64,000 nt of DNA from Bryobacteraceae bacterium (GTDB lineage Bacteria > Acidobacteriota > Terriglobia > Bryobacterales > Bryobacteraceae): NCBI GenBank assembly GCA_019752335.1, contig JAIEMJ010000045.1, forward strand, positions 1 through 64,000. Direction: 5' to 3'. A model generated the notes under the pieces. The model was given only the letters and a program-made list of their open reading frames with translations, searched no databases and had not been told where the DNA came from. The first letter of the stretch is position 1. Every line of letters starts with the position of its first letter. A program made the translations under genes and the position numbers. This document shows, piece after piece, positions 40,722-48,268 of this stretch.

Positions 40722-41851
40722 GTCATCTCCAAGTAGGCGCGGTGAAAGTAGCCGTCGGTCATGCCGGCAATGTAGTCGCAGACGAGGCGGTGGGGCAGTT
40801 CCTGGGCGTGTTCCAGGCGATAGTTTTCGGGCATCGCTTCCGGGTGGGCGAGTAAGTGGTCAAACATCCAGCCGACTCTGGCCGCGGAGTGAGCCCGTTC
40901 GGCTTCGAGAGACGGCGAGGAGTAAACATGGGCGTGGAGAAAGTGCTTCAAGGACTGGTTGAGTTCCGCGGCGTGGGCGGTAAATCCTACCAAGCGGACC
41001 GGGTGTTGGCGGACGTCCTCCACGCTGAGTAACTGCGTAGCGAGTAAGTTGGCTTGCGTGCCGGTGATGAGGCCAGTGGCGAGCGTATTGACGAGTTGCC
41101 GGAGGAACTCCAGCCAGCGGACGCGTTCCGGCGCGCCGGGGTACATCGAATCGATCGGCTCGTAGAGCGCGTAGGCGTCCGGACAAGCCTCCCACAAGTC
41201 GGCTTTCTGAAACAAAGCCGCGTCCGCGGCATCGTCGAGGTCCGCGGTGTTGTAGGCGATCTCATCGGCCATGTCGATCAACTGCGCCTCCAGGGGTGGA
41301 CGCTCACCGGGGCGGTACTCGTCAAGTTCGGGAAACTCGCCGCGCGCAAAGTCGCGCGAGTGTTTGGCCATGCCTTCGCGGACTTCGAAGGTCAGGTTCA
41401 GGCCAGGGAAGGCGGCATAGCTCGACTCGAAGCGTTCGACGATGCGTAGGGCATGGACGTTGTGATCGAACGAAGCGCCATGCTCCGCCATGCGTTGGGC
41501 GAGCGCCTCTTCGCCGGAGTGGCCAAAGGGCGGGTGGCCGATGTCGTGGGCGAGGGCGAGGGCCTCGGTGAAGTCCTCGTCGAGGCCCAAGCTGGCGGCG
41601 ATGGTGCGCGCGATCTGGGACACCTCTAAGGTGTGGGTGAGGCGGTTACGGAAATGATCCGAGACGGAGGGCGGGAAGACCTGGGTTTTGTTCTCCAGCC
41701 GCCGAAACGCGCGGGAGTGGACGATGCGGTCGCGGTCGCGCTGGAAGTCATTGCGGTAGGGGTGGGCGAGTTCGGGGTAGCGGCGTCCGCGGCTGGCGGA
41801 GACTGGCAAACGCAGGCGCGCGAATCGCTGCGATTCGGCGACGCCTGCCAT
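40718..41851 (-). CDS. dgt: Deoxyguanosinetriphosphate triphosphohydrolase-like protein (HD superfamily)
   Basis: A 377-residue cytosolic HD hydrolase that removes triphosphate from dGTP or other dNTPs. Metal ligands are His73 (RLTHTLEVSQIAR), His102-Asp103 (LAHDIGHPPFGHSGE) and a later Asp (IDMADEIAYNTADLDDA). DRDRIVHSRAFRRLENKTQV is the family's N-terminal block. The length is that of the shorter type found in many bacteria. It follows the YfgM-like gene by 9 nt. Confidence 0.92.
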   Translation of the reverse strand: MAGVAESQRFARLRLPVSASRGRRYPELAHPYRNDFQRDRDRIVHSRAFRRLENKTQVFPPSVSDHFRNRLTHTLEVSQIARTIAASLGLDEDFTEALALAHDIGHPPFGHSGEEALAQRMAEHGASFDHNVHALRIVERFESSYAAFPGLNLTFEVREGMAKHSRDFARGEFPELDEYRPGERPPLEAQLIDMADEIAYNTADLDDAADAALFQKADLWEACPDAYALYEPIDSMYPGAPERVRWLEFLRQLVNTLATGLITGTQANLLATQLLSVEDVRQHPVRLVGFTAHAAELNQSLKHFLHAHVYSSPSLEAERAHSAARVGWMFDHLLAHPEAMPENYRLEHAQELPHRLVCDYIAGMTDGYFHRAYLEMT

Positions 41852-41860
41852 CGGGAGAGC

Positions 41861-42568
41861 CTACTTTTTCGCCGGGATCTCGCCCAGCAGGCTTACCGCA
41901 TTGCGGCTGACCTGGTTGCGCGTGTGGGCGCGCAGCGGTTCGACAAGTTTGCGGGCTTCGTCGGGGCGGGTGGCCATGATGGCCCGGGCCAGCGCCATGG
42001 TGGCCTGTTCTTTCGAGACCATGGAGGTGGGGGCGGCGATGAGTTCGCGGAAAATCTTTTCGGCGTCGGCGACTTTACCTTCGGTGGTCATGGCCTGGGC
42101 GATCGAGAAGCGAGCCAGGGAGCCGAAGTCGCCGCCCATGGCTGCAAGCTGTTCGTACGTCTTGCGCGACTCGGTGAGATTGCCCTTGTCCGCCAGCAGG
42201 GTGCCCTTCTGAAAGAGGGCAATGGCCGCTTCCTCGGTGCCGGGATGCTTGGCGAGCAGGTCAGAGATGGCTTTGTCGACGGCAGCGTCTTTCAACTGCT
42301 GCGTGCCGAAGGCTTTGAGCGCGCCATTTTGGGGCTCCGCGCCGACGGTGGCCTCGCGGGCCGCGTAGACTTCACGCAAAGCGGCGCGGCGCTCCTCGGC
42401 GCGGCTGGTGAAGAACCAGTATGCGCCACCGGCGATAATCAACACCGCCGCGGCCAGTCCGCCGTAGCGGATCATCTGCTGGCGATGGGAGGCGGCATAA
42501 CCGAGGGCGTGCTCCGTAGCGACAGCAAGCTCGTCAGTCTTTAGTTCTTTCCGAAGGGTCTTGTCCAT
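41861..42568 (-). CDS. YfgM-like membrane-anchored TPR protein
   Basis: A 235-residue single-pass protein. A cytosolic N-terminus (about 1-34) precedes a membrane helix (YGGLAAAVLIIAGGAYWFF), then an all-helical TPR-like domain (about 75-225; FQKGTLLADKGNLTESRKTYEQL). This matches the YfgM/DUF2133 family, which associates with the Sec translocon and periplasmic chaperones in E. coli. ATG at 42568. It starts 68 nt after the stop of the peroxiredoxin gene upstream and may share its transcript. Confidence 0.82.
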   Translation of the reverse strand: MDKTLRKELKTDELAVATEHALGYAASHRQQMIRYGGLAAAVLIIAGGAYWFFTSRAEERRAALREVYAAREATVGAEPQNGALKAFGTQQLKDAAVDKAISDLLAKHPGTEEAAIALFQKGTLLADKGNLTESRKTYEQLAAMGGDFGSLARFSIAQAMTTEGKVADAEKIFRELIAAPTSMVSKEQATMALARAIMATRPDEARKLVEPLRAHTRNQVSRNAVSLLGEIPAKK

Positions 42569-42636
42569 GGGGGTTTAAAAGGCCTGGCAGTTAAGCGAAG
42601 TACATCAGGCGGAACTACCAGCTTAGCACAAACCCT

Positions 42637-43104
42637 TCAGGTCGCTAGCGCGGCGAGCACTTCGGCGGCGTGGCCGGCCGGCTTCACCTTCGGCCAGATC
42701 TTGCGGATCTTGCCGTCGGGGCCGATCAGGAACGTGGTGCGCTCAACGCCCATGTACTTCTTGCCGTACATACTCTTCTCCACCCAAACGCCATAGGCTT
42801 CGGCGGCGGCGTGGTCAGGGTCAGCGAGGAGGGTGAAGGGCAGTGCAAACTTGGCCTGGAATTTGGCTTGGGCCTTGACGGGGTCCGGCGAGATGCCGAG
42901 CACGACGGTGTCGGTGCGGGCGAACGCGGAGTGCTGGTCGCGAAACTCGCAGGCCTCGGTGGTGCAGCCCGGGGTGTCGGACTTGGGGTAGAAATACACG
43001 ACGACGTTCTTCCCGGCCTTCAGGAGCGAGGCCAGGGTGAGCTTTTCGTCTTTGTCCGTGAGCAGTTCGATCTTGGGCGCCTTCGCGCCTTCCTTAAGAG
43101 CCAT
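42637..43104 (-). CDS. bcp: Atypical 2-Cys peroxiredoxin, BCP/PrxQ type
   Basis: A 155-residue thiol peroxidase. The peroxidatic Cys is Cys47 in DTPGCTTEACEF, with the resolving Cys52 five residues later, the BCP/PrxQ arrangement. The catalytic Thr and the WVEKSMYGKKYMGVERTTFL block are present. It detoxifies hydroperoxides using thioredoxin in the cytosol. ATG at 43104 gives the normal MALKEGAKAPKIEL beginning; the frame is open further upstream but that region belongs to the divergent gene and its promoter. Confidence 0.93.
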   Translation of the reverse strand: MALKEGAKAPKIELLTDKDEKLTLASLLKAGKNVVVYFYPKSDTPGCTTEACEFRDQHSAFARTDTVVLGISPDPVKAQAKFQAKFALPFTLLADPDHAAAEAYGVWVEKSMYGKKYMGVERTTFLIGPDGKIRKIWPKVKPAGHAAEVLAALAT

Positions 43105-43152
43105 GGGTGTCAGATGCGCGAGGCCGCCATCGGGATCGACGAATAATAAGCT

Positions 43153-43509
43153 ATGATCGACCCCGATTTTGCCCATCGCTTCGCTGAGGAGTGGATCGCC
43201 GCCTGGAACAGCCACGACCTCGAGCGGGTGCTCACGCACTACGCGGAGGACTTCGAGATGAGTTCGCCGTACATCCGCCAGATCGCGGGCGAGCCAACGG
43301 GCATCCTGCGGGGGAAGGCGGCCGTGGTCGCCTATTGGGCGAGGGCGCTGGGCCTGATACCGGACCTGCGTTTTACCTTGAGGCTGGTGCTGGTGGGCGC
43401 GGAGAGCGTCGCCGTGCATTACGCGGGGGCGGGCGGCCGTTTGGCCGTGGAAGTGTTTCACTTCGGCGCGGACGGCAAAGTGGTTCGCGCGCATGCCCAC
43501 TATGCCTGA
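43153..43509 (+). CDS. NTF2-like/SnoaL-fold protein
   Basis: A 118-residue small protein of the cone-shaped NTF2 fold. It has the family's N-terminal helix [21 protein letters not shown] with the acidic AEDFEM strand, and a final [15 protein letters not shown] strand. These act as hydrolases, isomerases or binding proteins; no activity can be assigned. AATAAT ends 5 nt before the ATG. It is divergent from the peroxiredoxin gene across 48 bp. Confidence 0.78.
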   Translation: MIDPDFAHRFAEEWIAAWNSHDLERVLTHYAEDFEMSSPYIRQIAGEPTGILRGKAAVVAYWARALGLIPDLRFTLRLVLVGAESVAVHYAGAGGRLAVEVFHFGADGKVVRAHAHYA

Positions 43510-43516
43510 ACTGCTA

Positions 43517-43522
43517 TATGAT
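43517..43522 (+). promoter_or_regulatory. Candidate -10 element (TATGAT) for the DUF1080 gene
   Basis: TATGAT ends 6 nt before the ATG at 43529, just after the end of the NTF2-like gene. It would give a leaderless message separate from the gene upstream. Confidence 0.42.
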
Positions 43523-43528
43523 GTGGCC

Positions 43529-44281
43529 ATGTCGATCTCTTTGCGAATCCTACTGAGTCTTTCCTTGGCGGCGGCGCTGCTGCCGGCGCAACCGCCTTCT
43601 GGAGGACGGCCGCGCGGTGGGGGAATGAAGATGCCGGATGCGTTGGTGATGGAAGACCATACGGGATTCGAGTCGATCTTCGATGGCACGCTGAAGAACT
43701 GGGATGGCGATCCGAAGATCTGGCGGGTGGAGGAGAACGCGATTGTCGGGGAGACCACGAAGGACAACGCGCTCAAGATGAATACTTTTATTATTTATCG
43801 CGGCGACAAGCCGAAGGACTTCGAGTTGAAGCTGGAGTTTCGGATGAACAATACGAACAGCGGGGTGCAGTACCGGAGCGTCGAGTTACCCGATGTGGGT
43901 AAGTGGGTGCTGAAGGGCTACCAGGCCGATATGGACTTCGTGAATACCTTCACGGGCATGCTGTATGAGGAGCGCGGCCGCGGGATTATGGCTTTGCGCG
44001 GCCAGATGACTTACGCGGAGCCCGGCAAGAATGCGCGGGTGATTGGCCAGTTACAGGATGGCGATGAGTTGAAGGGCTACATCAAGATCAACGGCTGGAA
44101 TCAATTTCACGTGATTGCGCGGGGCAACTTAGTCACGCATGTGCTGAACGGGCACGTGACAGCGGCGATGATTGACGACGATACGGAGAAGCGGGCCCTG
44201 GAGGGGCTGATTGGTTTGCAGATGCACGTGGGTCCGCCGATGAAGGTGGAGTTCCGGAATATTTACTTGAAGAAGTATTAG
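43529..44281 (+). CDS. Secreted DUF1080 protein (3-keto-disaccharide hydrolase-like)
   Basis: A 250-residue exported protein. Signal peptide 1-21 ([13 protein letters not shown]) is followed by a concanavalin-like jelly-roll domain (about 45-250) of the DUF1080 type. It has [29 protein letters not shown], the family-defining F-x-G-x-x-L-x-x-W element, then [15 protein letters not shown] and [13 protein letters not shown]. Some members hydrolyse 3-keto sugars made by oxidoreductases of the Gfo/Idh type, one of which lies 3 kb away. ATG at 43529 is preferred to 43493, which would add a non-signal leader. Confidence 0.86.
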   Translation: MSISLRILLSLSLAAALLPAQPPSGGRPRGGGMKMPDALVMEDHTGFESIFDGTLKNWDGDPKIWRVEENAIVGETTKDNALKMNTFIIYRGDKPKDFELKLEFRMNNTNSGVQYRSVELPDVGKWVLKGYQADMDFVNTFTGMLYEERGRGIMALRGQMTYAEPGKNARVIGQLQDGDELKGYIKINGWNQFHVIARGNLVTHVLNGHVTAAMIDDDTEKRALEGLIGLQMHVGPPMKVEFRNIYLKKY

Positions 44282-44294
44282 AACGCCGCCCGAT

Positions 44295-44855
44295 TTACAT
44301 GCCGGGGGGCGGGGCGAAGAGGTAGTCCTTGAGGAGTTGGGAGACCTCGCTGGCGGCATTTTCTTGCGGTGACAAAACAAAGCCAATTCTTTTCACTTTG
44401 GCCAGGTCGGCTAGGGGAAACGCGTTCGCTTTGTTGGGGTTAGCGAGGCGCTCCTGGATTTCCCGGGCCGTTTGCAGGGCTTTCAATTCTTTCAAAGCAC
44501 GATAGAAGGAGCGCTCGTGCTGGCCGTGGTAACGGGTCAGGCGGTCGAGTTGGGGGAAGTCGGAGTTCGCGAGGGCATCGGCCTGGAGCGACTGGATGCG
44601 TTGGAGGTTCCAGCCGGCGGCGAGGAATTGCTCGAAGAGGGTGAGTTCGAGGGGGCCGGTGGGGTCAATTTGGGCGCGGTGGCTTTGTTCGAAGGCGGCG
44701 AAAGCCTCACGTTCGCCGTCGCGAAGCAAGAGGCGGCCGGTGAGGTTGTGCCGGTTGGCGTTTTGACTCACTTTGGCTTTTCCCGCTTCGGTGCGGGGTC
44801 CGGTGGAGTGCTGGCTGTTTCCCCGGTTGGCGGTTTGTTGCGCGGCTGATGACAT
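44295..44855 (-). CDS. Acidobacterial small conserved protein (N-terminal NSxxSTGPRTxxGK motif)
   Basis: A 186-residue cytosolic protein of unknown function. The first 40 residues carry NSQHSTGPRTEAGKAKVSQN and NLTGRLLL. I recognise this N-terminal motif from a large, multi-copy family of Acidobacteriota and Planctomycetes. The remainder is helical, with ERSFYRALKELKALQTAREI in the centre. No enzyme motif is seen. The gene borders a repeat-bearing spacer, which is typical for multi-copy accessory genes. Confidence 0.7.
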   Translation of the reverse strand: MSSAAQQTANRGNSQHSTGPRTEAGKAKVSQNANRHNLTGRLLLRDGEREAFAAFEQSHRAQIDPTGPLELTLFEQFLAAGWNLQRIQSLQADALANSDFPQLDRLTRYHGQHERSFYRALKELKALQTAREIQERLANPNKANAFPLADLAKVKRIGFVLSPQENAASEVSQLLKDYLFAPPPGM

Positions 44856-45093
44856 GATCCTGTAATTTCCTTCCTAATTCCAGTTTACGGAAGGGGTAGG
44901 TAACTTCGGGGCGGGTTGATTTTCATAAGTGGATTGGAATTATTGGTTTCGGGGATTTTCAATTGGTTGTAAACGTTCCATAGCGGCTCTAAGGTTTGCC
45001 CACGGATGATGGATGACGGACCTCTGGGGGGGCGTCTTGCAGACCGCCGAGAGCGAGCCGATTCTTTCGATGAAAGTGTCGTTGCTCCCGAAG

Positions 45094-45188
45094 GACCCCC
45101 TCGCTGCGCTCGGGGCTGGGGGCGCCCCCGTAAGTTATGGATTCTGTAAGCGGAGATTTTGAGGCAGGAGACAGGCCGGAGGCCTGTC
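45094..45188. repeat. Intergenic repeat cluster (CCCTCGCT-CGCTCGGGGC core and GACAGGCC hairpin)
   Basis: The 470-bp spacer 44856-45325 has no convincing gene. At 45094-45117 it holds GACCCCCTCGCTGCGCTCGG followed by GGCT, closely related to the inner arms of the element at 8982-9135. At 45170-45188 is a perfect 8-bp stem GACAGGCC-GGA-GGCCTGTC. Both look like genome-dispersed REP/MITE-type sequence. Apparent short reading frames across it are translated repeat. Confidence 0.55.
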
Positions 45189-45256
45189 CTACCGTGGGCG
45201 ACATCGTTCGGGGCGGTCGGCATGCAGCAATTTAGACGCGGTTCTTGTGTTCTGAT

Positions 45257-45273
45257 GACGCGCCTAGCGCGTC
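45257..45273. promoter_or_regulatory. Perfect palindrome GACGCGC-CTA-GCGCGTC, possible operator
   Basis: A 7-bp perfect inverted repeat with a 3-nt loop lies about 33 nt upstream of the presumed -10 of the kinase gene. The position would fit an activator or repressor site, but a remnant of the adjoining repeat cluster is equally possible. Confidence 0.3.
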
Positions 45274-45305
45274 CGCGACTCCGAGCACGCCTGGATTGCA
45301 ACCGA

Positions 45306-45311
45306 TATACT
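45306..45311 (+). promoter_or_regulatory. Candidate -10 element (TATACT) for the kinase gene
   Basis: TATACT lies 14 nt before the ATG at 45326. This gives a short leader rather than a leaderless start. No -35 match at 16-18 nt. Confidence 0.4.
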
Positions 45312-45325
45312 ATGGAGTCACTCTT

Positions 45326-47926
45326 ATGACCGGCCGCACGCTCACCCATTACCAAATTCTGGATGCTCTTGGCTCGGGCGGCATGGGCGAAGTGTACAAG
45401 GCGCGCGATACCCGCCTGAACCGTTTTGTCGCCATCAAGGTCTTGCGCAGTGATCTCGTAGCCAACGCCAGCCGGAAGCAGCGCTTCATTCAGGAGGCGC
45501 AAGCGGCTTCCGCCTTGAACCATCCGAACATCGTCACCGTACACGACATCTTCGAGCATGAGGGCACGGACTGTCTGGTGATGGAATACGTCCCCGGCAA
45601 GACGCTCGATGCTCTGATCCCGCGCCAGGGCTTGCGGCTGAACGAAGCGCTGCGCATTGCCGTGCAGGTGGCGGAGGGGCTGCGGAAGGCGCATGCCGCG
45701 GGGATTGTCCACCGCGACATCAAGCCTTCGAACGTGATTGTGTCCGACGACGGGCCGGTGAAGATTCTTGACTTCGGCCTGGCCAAACTCACCGAGGCAG
45801 CCCCAGTTTCCCAGGACGACGCCACGCTGACGGTACGCCCGCAGACCGAGGAAGGCACGGTGATGGGGACGGTCGCGTATATGTCGCCCGAGCAGGCGGA
45901 AGGGAAGAAGGTCGACGCCCGGACTGACATCTTCAGCTTCGGCGTGCTGCTGTACGAGATGCTGAGCGGCCGGCGCGCCTTCGCGGGCGACTCCAACCTG
46001 GCCCTGATGTCGGCGATTCTGAAGGAAGAGCCGAAGCCCCTTGAGAACGTCCCGCCGGACCTCGACAAGATCATTCGCCGCTGCCTGCGCAAGGATCGTG
46101 ACAAGCGCTACCAGCACATGGACGACTTGAAGCTGAGCTTGGAGGAGGTGCGCGAGGAGTCCGAATCGGGAAACGCCGCCGCTGCGCCCGCGACGGCGAA
46201 GCGAAAGACATGGCTGCTGCCCGCCCTCGGGGGCGCGCTAGCGGCGGTCCTCGCCAGCGCTTACTTCCTCAACCGCAAGCCCCCCGAGGTGGCGGCGCCA
46301 CCCAAAGTCTCCATCCTCACCAGCTACCCGGGCTCGGAACAGACCCCGGCGCTCTCTCCTGATGGCAAGCAGGTCGCGTTCTCCTGGAACGGGGAGAAGG
46401 AAGACAACTTCGACATCTACGTCAAGCTGGTGGATGCCGGAACGCCGGTGCGCCTCACGCAGAATCCCAGTGTCGACTCAGCTCCCGCTTGGTCGCCCGA
46501 TGGCCGTTTTCTCGCCTTCGTGCGCTTCGAGCGGGGCATCCTCAACGGTGCATACTATGTCATCCCCTCGTTGGGCGGTGCGGAACGGAAGGTCGCCGAG
46601 TTTCAAGACGCGCCCAGTCACTTCGCGCGTCCCACCGTCAGTTGGTCGCCGGATGGCAAGTCGATCGTCATCGTCGATACGTCCGTCAAGCCGCCGGCGA
46701 TCGCCATGGTATCCGTCGAGTCGGGTGAGAGGAAGATGCTCACCACCGCCGATCCGAAGTCCATCGGCGACTCCTGGCCCCTGGTTTCTCCGGACGGCCA
46801 GTGGCTCGCATTCCTCCGCCAGGAAAATATCAGCACCGGAGACTGGTTTCGGCTTCCCTGGGGCGCGGCTTCCTCCGCGACACCCACGCGCATCACGAAT
46901 ACCCACTCGGACTATCGCCCCGGCGGCAGTTGGACGACCGACAGCAAAGAGCTGGTCATCTCTGCCAACCCCGGCCAGCTCTACCGCGCGGCGATCACTG
47001 ATGGCGCTACCCCTACGCCCATCACGAATCTCGGTTCCGACACCTACTCTCCCTCCATTGCCCGGCAGGGTTCGCGTTTGGCGTTTCAACTGTCCTATTC
47101 CGATAACAATCTTTGGCGCGCGGACCTCCAGCGCCCAGAGTTGCCCCCCGAACGGAACATCGCCTCCACCCGCAATGAGATGCAGCCGGATTACTCGCCC
47201 GATGGAACCAAAGTTGCGTTCATTTCGAGTCGCTCCGGAGATGGAGAAGTGTGGATCGCCGGCGCGGATGGATCGAATCCCGTGCAACTCACCACCCAGG
47301 GCGCACGGCCCACGGCTCCGCGCTGGTCGCCGGACGGGCGACGCATCGCGTTTGCCAAGCGGCCCGGTGGCAACGCCGACGTCTACGTGGTGGACGCCCA
47401 GGGTGGTAGCCCCAAGCGGCTCACCACCAGCCCCGGCAACGATGCCTCCGCTTACTGGTCCCACGATGGCCGGTGGATCTACTTCGCCTCGAACCGCACG
47501 GGGCGCAACGAGGTCTGGAAGATTGCGGCTGACGGTTCGTCCCCCGAGGTGCAACTGACTCGCGGCAGCGGCTGGCGCAGCGGCGAATCGCCCGATGGCC
47601 AAACTCTCTACTATCAGAAGTTCGATCTTCCGGGCACCTTCAAAATGCCGGTGGGCGGCGGCGAGGAGCAAAAGGTGCTCGACACGCCCAACGGCGCAAT
47701 GTGGCATCTTACGGGCAACGGTATCTTCTGGACCAACGGTCGGCTCACCGACGTCCTCCATCGCTTCGACTTGACAACCGGCAAGGACAGCATCGTCCTC
47801 AAGCTCCCCCCCGAGACAGCGCGCGGCACCTCCAACTTCGGCGTCACCTCCGACGGCCGCTGGGTAATCTTTGTCCGCATCGACCAGCAGATCAGCGACC
47901 TGATGCTGGTGGAGAACTTCCGGTAG
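45326..47926 (+). CDS. Membrane Ser/Thr protein kinase with extracytoplasmic TolB/PD40 propeller
   Basis: An 866-residue PknB-like kinase. Kinase domain about 8-280: glycine loop GSGGMGEVYKARD, Lys in VAIKVL, catalytic HRDIKPSN, DFGLA, and GTVAYMSPEQAEGKKVDART. One membrane helix (about 291-310, LLPALGGALAAVLASAYFL) is followed by a propeller made of repeated TolB-like PD40 blades (ALSPDGKQVAFSW, PAWSPDGRFLAFV, PDYSPDGTKVAFIS, PRWSPDGRRIAFA). The propeller faces the periplasm and is the likely sensor. ATG at 45326 gives the exact kinase start. The frame contains no TTA codon that I could find. Confidence 0.95.
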   Translation: MTGRTLTHYQILDALGSGGMGEVYKARDTRLNRFVAIKVLRSDLVANASRKQRFIQEAQAASALNHPNIVTVHDIFEHEGTDCLVMEYVPGKTLDALIPRQGLRLNEALRIAVQVAEGLRKAHAAGIVHRDIKPSNVIVSDDGPVKILDFGLAKLTEAAPVSQDDATLTVRPQTEEGTVMGTVAYMSPEQAEGKKVDARTDIFSFGVLLYEMLSGRRAFAGDSNLALMSAILKEEPKPLENVPPDLDKIIRRCLRKDRDKRYQHMDDLKLSLEEVREESESGNAAAAPATAKRKTWLLPALGGALAAVLASAYFLNRKPPEVAAPPKVSILTSYPGSEQTPALSPDGKQVAFSWNGEKEDNFDIYVKLVDAGTPVRLTQNPSVDSAPAWSPDGRFLAFVRFERGILNGAYYVIPSLGGAERKVAEFQDAPSHFARPTVSWSPDGKSIVIVDTSVKPPAIAMVSVESGERKMLTTADPKSIGDSWPLVSPDGQWLAFLRQENISTGDWFRLPWGAASSATPTRITNTHSDYRPGGSWTTDSKELVISANPGQLYRAAITDGATPTPITNLGSDTYSPSIARQGSRLAFQLSYSDNNLWRADLQRPELPPERNIASTRNEMQPDYSPDGTKVAFISSRSGDGEVWIAGADGSNPVQLTTQGARPTAPRWSPDGRRIAFAKRPGGNADVYVVDAQGGSPKRLTTSPGNDASAYWSHDGRWIYFASNRTGRNEVWKIAADGSSPEVQLTRGSGWRSGESPDGQTLYYQKFDLPGTFKMPVGGGEEQKVLDTPNGAMWHLTGNGIFWTNGRLTDVLHRFDLTTGKDSIVLKLPPETARGTSNFGVTSDGRWVIFVRIDQQISDLMLVENFR

Positions 47927-47958
47927 CCTGCGTCGCCTCGGCCGATGCACTGGATCCG

Positions 47959-48067
47959 AACAGCCCATCGCGTGAGCGATGGGTTACAGTGCGGGGAATG
48001 TGTCTGCTTTGCTGGGCTTCTGGCCAGTCAGACGTAACGTAACCCACCGCTCACGCGATGGGCTGTT
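47959..48067. repeat. 109-bp element with 29-bp terminal inverted repeats
   Basis: AACAGCCCATCGCGTGAGCG... at 47959-47987 and its reverse complement at 48039-48067 match in 28 of 29 positions. Each arm is itself a hairpin (CCCATCGC-GTGA-GCGATGGG). About 51 nt of unique sequence lie between. This has the structure of a MITE, REP pair or strong bidirectional terminator. It sits between the convergent kinase and propeller genes. No transposase or target duplication is evident. Confidence 0.7.
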
Positions 48068-48097
48068 TGACAATGCCGGCACATTTTTGCTGAGCTT

Positions 48098-48268
48098 CTA
48101 AGCTAAGGCTAAGGGAGGGGATAGTTGGCCGGCGAGTATATCCATGAAAGCAGCAGCGTGCATGTGGCTTTTTTGATCGAAGAACGCTTGTGGTGCGATC
48201 CCTTCCCACTCTACGGGTTCGTCAGGAGGTCCAATACCACAAGCAACCCATTTTTCTGGGCTTCTCAC
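48098..48268 (-). CDS. Possible small protein or gene remnant, 56 residues
   Basis: A GTG codon directly abuts the stop of the propeller gene (TAAGTG) and opens 56 codons to a TAG. The translation looks protein-like: GPPDEPVEWEGIAPQAFFDQ, then SHMHAAAFMDILAG. It does not match a family I know. The base composition is visibly lower in GC than its neighbours, so it may be a decayed fragment of a transferred gene or a genuine downstream cistron. Confidence 0.28.
   Translation of the reverse strand: MRSPEKWVACGIGPPDEPVEWEGIAPQAFFDQKSHMHAAAFMDILAGQLSPPLALA

Noticed and set aside
44989-45204. 71-codon minus-strand frame with a SPERSEG-type sequence
   Set aside because: It lies wholly in dispersed repeat sequence. 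Such peptides recur as artefacts of the CCCTCGCT repeat.
46478-47968. 496-codon antisense frame within the kinase propeller
   Set aside because: The translation is Gly/Arg/Asp-rich and follows the repeated propeller codons. No independent start signal.
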